DNA from: Butyricicoccus faecihominis
Lineage (GTDB): Bacteria > Bacillota > Clostridia > Oscillospirales > Butyricicoccaceae
NCBI RefSeq assembly: GCF_024462775.1
Contig: NZ_JANGCE010000013.1
Span: 1-64,000 of the forward strand
Length of the DNA stretch: 64,000 nucleotides
Reading direction: 5' to 3'
The position numbers and the translations under genes are program-made. Below are positions 24,930-32,869 of the stretch, one piece after another (position 1 is the first letter of the stretch; every line of letters begins with the position of its first letter). Below the pieces are notes generated by a model. The model was not told the origin of the DNA, did no database searches, and was given only the letters and a program-made list of their open reading frames with translations.

Positions 24930-26129
24930 GTGGAATTAAAACCGATTTCCAAGATCGCGGCAGGGGTGCACCCGTCTACCACGCTGACGATCGACGCGCT
25001 GTTCAAACAAATGAAAGCAGAGGGCAAGGATGTGGTCGGCTTCGGCGCGGGCGAGCCTGATTTCCCTACGCCCGAGCATATCAAGCAGGCCGGTATTGAT
25101 GCGATTGAAAACAACCTGACGCGCTACACGCCCGCGGCGGGGCTGATGGATCTGCGTAAAGCGGCCAGCGACCGGCTCGACCAAGATTTCGGCCTTGATT
25201 ACGCGCCCGACCAGATCGTGGTCGCCTCCGGCGCCAAGCACTCGATCTTTATCGCCTTGCAAACCCTGTGCGACGCGGGCGACGAGGTCGTGATCGCCGC
25301 GCCCTACTGGGTCTCGTACAGCGAAATGGTGCAGCAGGCCGGGGCCGTCCCCGTCGTCGTCACCGCGAGCGAGGAGCAGGATTTTAAGATCACCGCCGCC
25401 CAACTGGACGCCGCCGTGACCGATAAGACCAAATGCTTTATGCTCAATTCGCCCTGCAACCCGACCGGCATGGTCTACACGAAGGATGAACTGGCCGCCA
25501 TCGCCGAGGTCTGCACCCGCCGCAATCTTTATGTGATCGCGGATGAGATCTACTGCAACCTTGTTTACGACAACCGCGAATTCACTTCCTTTGCCTCGCT
25601 GTCCGAGGATATCCGCGAGCGCACCATACTGGTGAACGGCGTGTCCAAATCTTACGCCATGACCGGCTGGCGCATCGGTTACTCCGCGTCGAGCCGCTAT
25701 TTGGCCCGTATGATGGCAAACTACCTCAGCCACTCCACCTCGGCCCCGTGTACGATCTCGCAGCACGCGGCGATCACGGCGCTGATCGGCCCGCAGGAGG
25801 ATATGATCGCCATGCGCGGCGCTTTTGAAAAACGCCGCGATCATCTGGTCGAGCGTATGAATAAGGTGCCGGGCGTATCCTGCATCAAACCGGAGGGCGC
25901 CTTCTACGTCATGATGAACATGAAGCAATTCTTGGGCAAAACGATGTATGGCAAGCGCGTCGAAAGCGCGGAGGATTTCGCGCAGCTCTTCCTTGAAAAG
26001 GGACTCGTGGCTACCGTGCCCTGCACCGCGTTTGCCGCGCCGGGCTTTGTGCGCTGGAGTTATGCAACTTCCATGCAGGAGATCGACAAAGGTCTCGATC
26101 GTTTGGAAGAGTTTATAAAAAACGCCTGA
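24930..26129 (+). CDS. aspC: Pyridoxal-phosphate aminotransferase, aspartate type
   Basis: A class I aminotransferase, about 399 residues, most like aspartate aminotransferases of Bacillus/Clostridium (AspB/AspC). Seen: GAGEPDFPTPEH, NSPCNPTGMVY and the PLP lysine in SKSYAMTGWRIGY. GTG 24930 is preferred over GTG 24921 because GAGGAG (24915-24920) is 9 nt from the former and abuts the latter. It has its own promoter. Substrate preference beyond the family (aspartate/2-oxoglutarate) is inferred. Confidence 0.88.
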   Translation: MELKPISKIAAGVHPSTTLTIDALFKQMKAEGKDVVGFGAGEPDFPTPEHIKQAGIDAIENNLTRYTPAAGLMDLRKAASDRLDQDFGLDYAPDQIVVASGAKHSIFIALQTLCDAGDEVVIAAPYWVSYSEMVQQAGAVPVVVTASEEQDFKITAAQLDAAVTDKTKCFMLNSPCNPTGMVYTKDELAAIAEVCTRRNLYVIADEIYCNLVYDNREFTSFASLSEDIRERTILVNGVSKSYAMTGWRIGYSASSRYLARMMANYLSHSTSAPCTISQHAAITALIGPQEDMIAMRGAFEKRRDHLVERMNKVPGVSCIKPEGAFYVMMNMKQFLGKTMYGKRVESAEDFAQLFLEKGLVATVPCTAFAAPGFVRWSYATSMQEIDKGLDRLEEFIKNA

Positions 26130-26154
26130 AACCGGCGAAAACGCGAAGTTTTCC

Positions 26155-26183
26155 TTGATAACAGCGTTTTAAAATGATAAAAT
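26155..26183 (+). promoter_or_regulatory. Probable purB promoter
   Basis: TTGATA (26155-26160), 17 bp, TAAAAT (26178-26183). The predicted start of transcription falls inside the inverted repeat at 26181-26212. Confidence 0.45.
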
Positions 26184-26212
26184 AAGAGCGGACTGCGAAG
26201 TCCGCTCTTATT
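26181..26212. other. Perfect 14-bp inverted repeat before purB
   Basis: AATAAGAGCGGACT (26181-26194), GCGA, then AGTCCGCTCTTATT (26199-26212). There is no T-run on the plus strand. On the minus strand the stem is followed by a broken T-run. It could end the aminotransferase transcript or act as an operator for purB. Confidence 0.6.
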
Positions 26213-26266
26213 GCGTTAAAAAAGAAAAAAGCGATATAAAAAATGGCAAACGAAAGGAAAGAGAGC

Positions 26267-27697
26267 ATGAGCAACGTGTATGAAAGCCCGTTTTCCGCGC
26301 GGTACGCCTCGGATGAGATGCTGTATATTTTCTCCTCCGATATGAAGTTTTCGACTTGGCGGCGGCTGTGGATCTCGCTGGCAAAAGCGGAAATGGCACT
26401 CGGCCTGCCCATCACCGAGGAACAGGTGCGGGAGATGGAGGCCCACGTAAACGATATTGATTTCGACATGGCCCGCGCCCGTGAAAAAGAGGTGCGGCAC
26501 GATGTGATGGCCCATGTATATACCTTTGGCAAAGCCGCGCCGAAGGCCGCCGGTATCATCCATCTGGGCGCGACGAGCGCCTATGTGGGCGATAACACCG
26601 ATATCATCCAGATCCGCGAGGGTCTGCTGCTCGTGCGGAAAAAGCTGGCCGCCGTACTGGACAAGCTTTCCGTATTCGCGGACGCGCATAAGGCGCAGCC
26701 GACGCTGGGCTTCACCCACTTCCAGCCCGCGCAGCTGACGACTGTCGGCAAGCGCGCGACGCTGTGGATGAACGAACTGCTGATGGACCTTGAAGAGGTC
26801 GAATACCGCCTGAGTACCCTTAAAATGCTCGGCTCCAAGGGCACGACCGGCACGCAGGCTTCCTTTATGGAGCTGTTCGACGGTGATGAGAGCAAGGTGA
26901 AGGAACTGGAAAAGCGCATTGCGGACGATTTCGGCTTTTCGGGCGTGCAGCCTGTTTCGGGCCAGACCTATTCCCGCAAGGTGGACGCGCAGGCGCTTGC
27001 GACGATGTCGGGCATCGCCCAGTCGGCGGGCAAGTTTGCCACCGACCTGCGCCTTTTGCAGCACCTGAAGGAGATCGAGGAGCCGTTCGAGGCGCACCAG
27101 ATCGGTTCCTCCGCCATGCCATACAAGCGCAACCCCATGAGAAGCGAACGAATCTGCGCGTTGGCGCGCTATGTGATCTGCGACAGCCTGAACCCCGCCT
27201 TTACCGCGTACGGCCAGTGGTTCGAGCGCACGCTGGACGATTCGGCGAACAAGCGCGTATCCGTTCCCGAAGCGTTCCTCGCGGTCGACGCGATCCTGAA
27301 CATCATGCTGAACGTCGTTTCCGGCCTTGTCGTTTACCCCAAGGTTATTCACCAACGCGTGATGAACGAGCTGCCCTTTATGGCCACCGAAAACATCATG
27401 ATGAGCGCGGTCAAGCGCGGCGGCGACCGGCAGGAGCTGCACGAGCGTATCCGCGAGCATTCGATGGCCGCCGGCAAGCGCATCAAGGAGGAAGGTCTCG
27501 ACAACGATCTGATTGACCGGATCGCGGCCGATCCCATGTTCGGCATGACCCGCGAGGAAATTGAAGCCGAGCTCGATCCCGCGAATTATATCGGCCGCTG
27601 CCCCTCGCAGGTGGACGAGTTCCTTGCTGAGTGCGTCCGCCCCGCGATCTCGCCCTATCTGGACGGCGAAGAAATCCGCGCGGAGATCAACTTATAA
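26267..27697 (+). CDS. purB: Adenylosuccinate lyase
   Basis: Splits fumarate from SAICAR and from adenylosuccinate in purine synthesis. It is about 476 residues of the fumarase/aspartase superfamily, with the signature loop SSAMPYKRNPMRSE and the earlier HLGATSAYVGDN and TLGFTHFQPAQ stretches. ATG 26267 has AAAGGAAAG upstream; the ORF extends to 26243 but those residues are unconserved. It is monocistronic, away from other pur genes. Confidence 0.95.
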   Translation: MSNVYESPFSARYASDEMLYIFSSDMKFSTWRRLWISLAKAEMALGLPITEEQVREMEAHVNDIDFDMARAREKEVRHDVMAHVYTFGKAAPKAAGIIHLGATSAYVGDNTDIIQIREGLLLVRKKLAAVLDKLSVFADAHKAQPTLGFTHFQPAQLTTVGKRATLWMNELLMDLEEVEYRLSTLKMLGSKGTTGTQASFMELFDGDESKVKELEKRIADDFGFSGVQPVSGQTYSRKVDAQALATMSGIAQSAGKFATDLRLLQHLKEIEEPFEAHQIGSSAMPYKRNPMRSERICALARYVICDSLNPAFTAYGQWFERTLDDSANKRVSVPEAFLAVDAILNIMLNVVSGLVVYPKVIHQRVMNELPFMATENIMMSAVKRGGDRQELHERIREHSMAAGKRIKEEGLDNDLIDRIAADPMFGMTREEIEAELDPANYIGRCPSQVDEFLAECVRPAISPYLDGEEIRAEINL

Positions 27698-27702
27698 TTT
27701 CC

Positions 27703-27751
27703 ACGCGCCGCAGCGCGTATGGAATCGAAAATCAAAACAGAGCGTTTTGAT
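27703..27751 (+). repeat. Fragment related to structured element family F
   Basis: Begins with ACGCGC-CGCA-GCGCGT (27703-27718), the same GC hairpin and loop that opens copy F1 and (reverse complemented) F2. It is followed by ATCAAAAC/GTTTTGAT (27731-27751), a hairpin like F1 hairpin 2. The linker and third stem are missing. It lies between purB and the secD promoter. Confidence 0.5.
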
Positions 27752-27765
27752 CAAATCAATCGTGT

Positions 27766-27794
27766 TTGACTTTTTGCGGCAAAAAAGTTATACT
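27766..27794 (+). promoter_or_regulatory. secDF promoter
   Basis: TTGACT (27766-27771), 17 bp, TATACT (27789-27794), 42 bp before the secD start. Confidence 0.7.
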
Positions 27795-27836
27795 GTACTT
27801 TATGCTGTGTAAAGAAACGAAGGAGGCTGTAAAACA

Positions 27837-29114
27837 TTGAAGAAGAGTGTGATTTCCTTTATCGCAGTCATGCTCGTGATCGCGATTCTCGCGGTCTTTG
27901 CGGTATCGGGATTAACGATTGCCGGTCATGTGATCATTCCAAAGGTGACCGACACGGAAAACGGGATCCGGCTGGGTCTCGATCTGGTGGGCGGCTCGTC
28001 CATCACCTATGAGGCGATCTTGCCGGAGGGCTACTCGGGCGATTTGGCAAATGATATGAAGATCGCGCAGACGATGATCCGGGAACGTCTGACGCGTAAG
28101 GGCTTTACCGAAGCGACCGTCGCGCTGAAGGGCGACAACCGCATCACGGTGGAGATCCCGCAGATCACCAACCCGGAAGAAGCGGTGCAGACGCTCGGCA
28201 CGACCGCGCAGCTGACCTTTGTCGATATGGACGGCAAGGAATGGCTGACCGGTCAGGATATCAAAAAGGCGACCGCCGCGTACGGCACGCCGAACAACGA
28301 ACCGATCGCGATCAACTACGTTCAGGTGGAGTTCACCACGGACGGCGCGAAGAAGTTTGCCGAGGCGACCGAAACGATCGCCGGTATGGCGGCGGAGGGT
28401 AAGAACTACCTCGGCATTGTCATGGACGGCGAAGCGATTTCCACCCCCGGCGTCAACCAGAAGATCGACAGCGATTCCTGCGTCATCTCCGGTTCCTTTA
28501 CGGCGGAAAGCGCCAAGGAACTGGCCGACCTGATCAACGTCGGTCAGATGCCGTTCAGCTTAAAGCAGGTCGAGCTTCGCTCGGTCGGCCCGCAGCTCGG
28601 CGCGGACGCAATGCAGACCAGCCTGCTCGCCGGTGCGATCGGCGTGGCGCTGGTGTGCCTGTTCATGCTGATTATGTACCGTATTCCCGGCCTTGTCGCG
28701 TGCCTTGCGCTGGGCTTCTATATTGTGATCGAGGCCGTTATCTTCGGCCTGATCCGCGTCAACCTGTCCCTGCCGGGCATCGCGGGCATTATTCTGTCGA
28801 TCGGCATGGCGGTGGACGCCAACGTCGTCATTTTCGAGCGCATCAAGGAAGAACTGCGCGCGGGCAAGACGGTCAAGAGCGCAATCGATTCCGGCTTTAA
28901 GCGCGCCTTTACGGCAATTTTGGACTCTAACGTCACCACGCTGATCGCGGCGGCGGTGCTGTTCTGGCTGGGCACGGGCACGATCGTCGGCTTTGCGACG
29001 ACGCTTGGCCTCGGTGTTATCGTTTCGATGTTCACCGCGCTGACCATCACGCACTTCCTGCTCAACCGCATGGTCGATTTCCACATCCGTAACCCCAAGG
29101 CTTACGGCGCATAA
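27837..29114 (+). CDS. secD: Protein translocase subunit SecD
   Basis: A membrane subunit that uses the proton motive force to help SecYEG release exported proteins. It is 425 residues. One N-terminal membrane segment precedes GLDLVGGSSITYEA (family signature), a periplasm-side P1 domain, and five C-terminal membrane segments containing SIGMAVDANVVIFERIKEEL. The start is TTG 27837, 10 nt after AAGGAGG. secF follows after 19 bp, as separate genes rather than a fusion. Confidence 0.95.
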   Translation: MKKSVISFIAVMLVIAILAVFAVSGLTIAGHVIIPKVTDTENGIRLGLDLVGGSSITYEAILPEGYSGDLANDMKIAQTMIRERLTRKGFTEATVALKGDNRITVEIPQITNPEEAVQTLGTTAQLTFVDMDGKEWLTGQDIKKATAAYGTPNNEPIAINYVQVEFTTDGAKKFAEATETIAGMAAEGKNYLGIVMDGEAISTPGVNQKIDSDSCVISGSFTAESAKELADLINVGQMPFSLKQVELRSVGPQLGADAMQTSLLAGAIGVALVCLFMLIMYRIPGLVACLALGFYIVIEAVIFGLIRVNLSLPGIAGIILSIGMAVDANVVIFERIKEELRAGKTVKSAIDSGFKRAFTAILDSNVTTLIAAAVLFWLGTGTIVGFATTLGLGVIVSMFTALTITHFLLNRMVDFHIRNPKAYGA

Positions 29115-29133
29115 GAAAGGAGGAGATCAATTT

Positions 29134-30045
29134 ATGAAAGCAAAGTTCCCGATTTTAAAGAATTTCAAAATTTTCGGCATTATCTCCATCCTGCTGTGCG
29201 CGACCGGTCTGGTCGGCCTGCTGGCGCTGCCGTTCGGACAGAATCTGTTCAATTTGGACATCGATTTTGCCGGCGGCACCGAAATGGAGTTCAATATGCA
29301 TCAAACGGTGACGCAGGATATCCAGAACGAGGTGACCGCCCTGTTCAAGGAAGCCACCGGCACGGATGCTTCCTCCGTCACCTCGGCGGGCGATAAGGAC
29401 GAGCTGGTCTCCATCCGTTCCTCCTCCATCGATTCGGAGAAGCGCGCCGCCGTGATCAAGGCGATGCTCGAAAAGTACAGCCTCGATGAAAAGACCGATA
29501 TCAACAAGAACGACGACGTCAGCCCTTCGGTCGGCAGCGATTTGCAAAAGGCCGCGTTCCTGTGCGCGATCGTCGCCATCGTTCTGATGATGATCTATAT
29601 CACCATCCGGTTCGAACTGACCTCCGGTCTCGCGGCGGTCTGCTGTCTGGTGCACGATCTGCTGATCATGCTCACCTGTTATGTGGTGTTCCAGCTGCCG
29701 CTGAACGTAAACTTCATCGCGGCGGCGCTCACCATCCTCGGTTACTCTATCAACGCGTCGATCATCGTGTTCGACCGTATCCGTGAAAATCTGCGCACCG
29801 CGCGTAAGGAGCCGTTCGAGTCCGTGGCCGAGCGTTCGGTCTGGCAGACAATGGGCCGTACGATCAACACCACGCTGACCACGCTGTTCACCGTCGGTAT
29901 GATCTTTATCCTCGGCGTGCCGAGCCTCAAGCAGTTCACGCTGCCGCTGATCATCGGCATTATCGCGGGCGGTTATTCTTCCATCTTCATGTCCGCATCT
30001 CTGTGGAACTTCTTCCGCAAGCATATGCGCAAGAAGAAGGCGTAA
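29134..30045 (+). CDS. secF: Protein translocase subunit SecF
   Basis: Partner of SecD, 303 residues. An N-terminal membrane helix is followed by DIDFAGGTEMEF (family signature), a short outer domain and five membrane segments with GYSINASIIVFDRIREN. The ATG has AAGGAGGAG upstream. A perfect terminator hairpin lies 13 bp beyond the stop. Confidence 0.95.
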   Translation: MKAKFPILKNFKIFGIISILLCATGLVGLLALPFGQNLFNLDIDFAGGTEMEFNMHQTVTQDIQNEVTALFKEATGTDASSVTSAGDKDELVSIRSSSIDSEKRAAVIKAMLEKYSLDEKTDINKNDDVSPSVGSDLQKAAFLCAIVAIVLMMIYITIRFELTSGLAAVCCLVHDLLIMLTCYVVFQLPLNVNFIAAALTILGYSINASIIVFDRIRENLRTARKEPFESVAERSVWQTMGRTINTTLTTLFTVGMIFILGVPSLKQFTLPLIIGIIAGGYSSIFMSASLWNFFRKHMRKKKA

Positions 30046-30058
30046 AAAGCATATACTG

Positions 30059-30088
30059 CAAAGGAGGATGCCGCGGCATCCTCCTTTG
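30059..30088 (+). terminator. Terminator after secF
   Basis: CAAAGGAGGATGCC (30059-30072), GC, then GGCATCCTCCTTTG (30075-30088): an almost uninterrupted palindrome with a short T-run in its 3' arm. It incidentally contains an AAGGAGG word and an ATG. Confidence 0.7.
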
Positions 30089-30115
30089 TCCATTACCGGA
30101 AGGGAGCTGAATTCA

Positions 30116-30910
30116 ATGGTTCGCATCGGCATTTCGACCGCATGCTTTTATCCTGAACCGATCGAGGAGGCGCTGCCCGTGATAGCCGGGCTCGGCGTGC
30201 ACGCGATCGAGGTGTTCGTCAACACAGAAAGCGAATTTTCGCCTGCGTTCGCACAGAGCTTTGGCGCGCAGGCGCGCTCGCTGGGGCTGGATATCGTATC
30301 CGTACACCCGTTCACCTCGCTGATGGAGGGGATATTGCTGTTTTCCGATTACAGCCGCCGCACGGACGACGGCATGCGGCAGTATGAACGGTATTTTACC
30401 TTTGCCGAGAGCTTGGGCGCGCGCTTTCTCACCTTTCATGGAGAACGCGACATGGGCGGTCCGGACGATCCCGCGCGGTTTGCGCATAAGGCGGAGATAT
30501 ACCGCCGCCTATGCGCGCTCGGCGCGTCGCACGGTGTGACGCTTGCGCAGGAGAATGTGGCGTGGTGCAAATCAAAGAACCCTGCCTTTCTGCGCAATCT
30601 GTATGAAGCCGTGCCCGAATTGCACTTCACGCTCGATATCAAGCAGGCCCGGCGCGCGGGGCGCGACCCGCGCGAATTTATCGAAGCGGTGGGCGAGCGG
30701 ATCGTCAATATCCATATCAACGACTTTGATGCAAACGAAAGCTGCCTGCTGCCTGGCGCGGGCAATATGGATTACGGCGACTTTTTCAGCCGTATGCGCG
30801 CGGTCCATTACGATGGGCACGCGCTGATCGAGGTATACCGCTCGAATTTCCACGATCCGGCCGAGTTCACAAGATCCCTTCGCGTGCTTTCCCGTTACGG
30901 CACCGTGTAG
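30116..30910 (+). CDS. Sugar phosphate isomerase/epimerase family TIM-barrel protein
   Basis: About 264 residues of the AP-endonuclease-2 / xylose-isomerase-like TIM-barrel family (starts MVRIGISTACFYPEPIEEAL; contains LTFHGERDMGG and VNIHINDFDAN). His and Asp/Glu residues in these strands are the usual metal ligands. The substrate cannot be predicted. ATG 30116 has GAAGGGAG 9 nt upstream; the in-frame ATG at 30068 lies inside the secF terminator and is rejected. It appears monocistronic. Confidence 0.8.
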   Translation: MVRIGISTACFYPEPIEEALPVIAGLGVHAIEVFVNTESEFSPAFAQSFGAQARSLGLDIVSVHPFTSLMEGILLFSDYSRRTDDGMRQYERYFTFAESLGARFLTFHGERDMGGPDDPARFAHKAEIYRRLCALGASHGVTLAQENVAWCKSKNPAFLRNLYEAVPELHFTLDIKQARRAGRDPREFIEAVGERIVNIHINDFDANESCLLPGAGNMDYGDFFSRMRAVHYDGHALIEVYRSNFHDPAEFTRSLRVLSRYGTV

Positions 30911-30919
30911 CAAAGCTGT

Positions 30920-30972
30920 TTGACAGATGCACACGAGACGTGGTATAATAGCTATAAAGTAGCTATTATACC
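30920..30972 (+). promoter_or_regulatory. Strong promoter with superimposed hairpin upstream of nrdR
   Basis: TTGACA (30920-30925), 18 bp, TATAAT (30944-30949). The -10 is inside a perfect 13-bp inverted repeat, GGTATAATAGCTA (30942-30954) / TAGCTATTATACC (30960-30972). It begins about 180 bp before nrdR and nothing codes in between. Confidence 0.65.
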
Positions 30973-31041
30973 CGGATTAAATTAATTATACCATCAGCGG
31001 CGCCTATCGGAACCCTGACACCTTTCGGTTGTTTGCCGCTG

Positions 31042-31050
31042 TGGTATAAT
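31042..31050 (+). promoter_or_regulatory. Second, extended -10 promoter before nrdR
   Basis: TGGTATAAT, an extended -10 with no good -35. The surrounding GTGGTATAATA word matches the promoter at 30940. It lies 75 bp before the nrdR ATG. Confidence 0.45.
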
Positions 31051-31125
31051 ATAGCATAAAACAAAAGGGTTCTTTCGAAAGCGTGGTTTCGATCGAATCG
31101 CTGTTATAGAGAGGGGAATACCTCG

Positions 31126-31581
31126 ATGAAGTGTCCATTTTGCGGGTTTGGGGACAGTAAAGTGGTCGATTCCAGACCGACCGACGAGGGGACGAGCATC
31201 CGCCGCCGCCGTGAATGTCTGCAATGCTTAAAGCGATTCACCACCTATGAGACCGTTGAGCGGATGCCGCTTATGCTCATCAAGCGGGATGGCACGCGTC
31301 AGGCTTATGACCGGCAGAAATTGCTGAATGGTCTGATCAAGGCGTGCGAAAAGCGTCCGGTGTCGCTGATGCAGCTCGAACAGATCGTAGACAATGTGGA
31401 GCAAAAGGTGTTCAGCTCGCTGGAAAACGAAATTTCCAGCATGGTCATCGGCGAGCTTGTGATGGATCAGCTGCGGCTGGTGGACGAGATCGCGTACGTG
31501 CGCTTTGCCTCGGTCTATCGTCAGTTTAAGGATATCAGCTCCTTTATGGACGAGCTGAATACCCTGATACGCGAAAAATAA
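31126..31581 (+). CDS. nrdR: Ribonucleotide reductase repressor NrdR
   Basis: A nucleotide-sensing repressor of ribonucleotide reductase genes, 151 residues. The N-terminal zinc ribbon ([15 protein letters not shown], then [12 protein letters not shown]) is followed by an ATP-cone domain ([17 protein letters not shown]). I see no NrdR-box pair in its own upstream region. No nrd structural gene is nearby. Confidence 0.96.
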   Translation: MKCPFCGFGDSKVVDSRPTDEGTSIRRRRECLQCLKRFTTYETVERMPLMLIKRDGTRQAYDRQKLLNGLIKACEKRPVSLMQLEQIVDNVEQKVFSSLENEISSMVIGELVMDQLRLVDEIAYVRFASVYRQFKDISSFMDELNTLIREK

Positions 31582-31585
31582 AGTC

Positions 31586-31614
31586 TTGACAAACGGCCAT
31601 GAAGGGGCTAAACT
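31586..31614 (+). promoter_or_regulatory. Promoter of the metNIQ leader transcript
   Basis: TTGACA (31586-31591), exactly 17 bp, TAAACT (31609-31614). Predicted transcription start is near 31621, about 48 nt before the leader-peptide ATG. Confidence 0.75.
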
Positions 31615-31668
31615 ATAAACCACGAAAGTAATCACTATTGAAACCGTAGGAAAAGGAGGAAAACCGTT

Positions 31669-31746
31669 ATGACAGCACTGCGAATGTACATGGCAAGCGG
31701 TTTTGCTCGTATTTCTGCCGCGAAGGGGCGAATGTGCCTTTCGTAA
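31669..31746 (+). CDS. Putative 25-residue Met-containing leader peptide of metNIQ
   Basis: A short ORF, MTALRMYMASGF followed by ARISAAKGRMCLS, with an ideal ribosome site (AAAAGGAGG, 9 nt before the ATG). Four of 25 residues are Met (1, 6, 8 and 22), with a Met-Tyr-Met group, and Cys follows Met22. It lies between a good promoter and a terminator directly ahead of the methionine transporter, so a regulatory leader is far more likely than a functional small protein. The last codons form one arm of a hairpin (31721-31743). No canonical SAM-I riboswitch or T-box motif is visible in the leader. Confidence 0.7.
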   Translation: MTALRMYMASGFARISAAKGRMCLS

Positions 31747-31829
31747 CAGACGCGGGCCGCTTTCCATGCGGTTTTGCGTTTTCTTAGAAAAACGAGCGGA
31801 AAGCAAATTGGCTTTCCGCTTTTATTTTG
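31721..31829 (+). promoter_or_regulatory. Terminator/antiterminator attenuator before metN
   Basis: The terminator is GCGGAAAGC (31796-31804), a six-base loop, GCTTTCCGC (31811-31819) and TTTTATTTT. An upstream GCTTTCC (31759-31765) can pair with GGAAAGC (31798-31804) and block it. That upstream arm can instead be held in hairpin CCGC/GCGG (31757-31760 and 31768-31771, extendable to 31751-31778). A small hairpin 31777-31794 lies between the antiterminator arms. Hairpin CGAAGGG/CCTTTCG (31721-31743) abuts the leader stop codon. Confidence 0.7.
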
Positions 31830-31849
31830 AATTCAAGGGGGAATGAGGT

Positions 31850-32869
31850 TTGGAACAGGACGCGATCGTCCGCATCCGGGATCTAAACAAGACCTTCCGG
31901 ACGAAAACAAACACCGTCGTTGCGCTCGACGGCGTCAGCCTCGATGTGACGCGGGGTGAAATATTCGGCATTATCGGCCTTTCCGGCGCGGGCAAGTCGA
32001 CGCTTGTGCGCTGTATCAATTTTTTGGAAACGCCGACGGCCGGTACCGTTGAAGTGGACGGGCGCGAGTTGGGCGCGCTCTCCAAAAAGGAGCTGCTCGA
32101 AGCCAGACGCTCGATGGGCATGATCTTTCAGCAGTTCAACCTATTGCAGCAGCGCACGGCGCTGCAAAACATCTGTTTCCCGTTGGAGATCGCGGGCGTT
32201 AAAAAGGATGAAGCGGAAAAACGGGCGAGAGAGCTGCTGGGGATCGTCGGTCTGACCGAACGGGCGGAGGCGTATCCGGCGCAGATGTCGGGCGGCCAAC
32301 AGCAGCGCGTGGCGATCGCCAGAGCGCTTGCGACGAACCCCAAAATCCTGCTCTGCGACGAGGCGACCTCCGCGCTTGACCCGACGACCACCCGGTCGAT
32401 CCTCGCGCTGCTGAAAGAAATCAATAAAAATCTGGGTATCACCGTGATCATCATCACGCACGAAATGGCGGTTATTGAAGAAATCTGCCAGCGCGTCGCC
32501 ATTATCGATTCCAGCCGCATCGCGGAGATCGGCACGGTCGAGCAGGTGTTTACCCGACCGAAGTCCGCCATGGCCAAGCAGCTGATCTACCCGAACGGCG
32601 AGCGGGACCGCCTTGCGACAGGCAAGCGCTATTGCCGCATCGTGTTCGACGGCAACTCGTCCTTTGAGCCGGTGGTGTCCAATATGGTGCTCGAATGCAA
32701 GGCGGCGGTCAATATCATGTTTGCGGATACCAAGGATATTGACGGCAAGGCCTACGGCCAAATGATCTTGCAGCTGCCCGAGGACGAACGCGCCGCGTCG
32801 CGCGCGCTGGCGTACCTCGAAACACAGAATGTGCATGTGGAGGAGGTGGACAACGATGCTTACGCCTGA
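31850..32869 (+). CDS. metN: Methionine ABC transporter ATP-binding protein MetN
   Basis: The ATPase of the D/L-methionine importer, 339 residues. Walker A GLSGAGKSTL, signature MSGGQQQRVAIARAL and Walker B ILLCDEATSALD are followed by a C-terminal NIL domain (about residues 262-339), which senses methionine in this family and supports the substrate assignment. The start is TTG 31850 with AGGGGG about 10 nt before it. It overlaps metI by 14 bp. Expression is probably set by the attenuator upstream. Confidence 0.95.
   Translation: MEQDAIVRIRDLNKTFRTKTNTVVALDGVSLDVTRGEIFGIIGLSGAGKSTLVRCINFLETPTAGTVEVDGRELGALSKKELLEARRSMGMIFQQFNLLQQRTALQNICFPLEIAGVKKDEAEKRARELLGIVGLTERAEAYPAQMSGGQQQRVAIARALATNPKILLCDEATSALDPTTTRSILALLKEINKNLGITVIIITHEMAVIEEICQRVAIIDSSRIAEIGTVEQVFTRPKSAMAKQLIYPNGERDRLATGKRYCRIVFDGNSSFEPVVSNMVLECKAAVNIMFADTKDIDGKAYGQMILQLPEDERAASRALAYLETQNVHVEEVDNDAYA

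Noticed and set aside
26181-26212. Rho-independent terminator for the aminotransferase gene
   Set aside because: Strong stem but no T-run on the plus strand, and a likely purB promoter overlaps it; kept only as an inverted repeat.
30068-30115. Upstream start for the TIM-barrel isomerase gene
   Set aside because: That ATG lies inside the secF terminator hairpin; the AAGGAGG and ATG there are part of the palindrome, and ATG 30116 has its own ribosome site.
31621-31830. SAM-I riboswitch or Met T-box ahead of metN
   Set aside because: No SAM-I core words and no T-box sequence (TGGNACCGCG) could be found; the leader ORF and alternative hairpins explain the region better.
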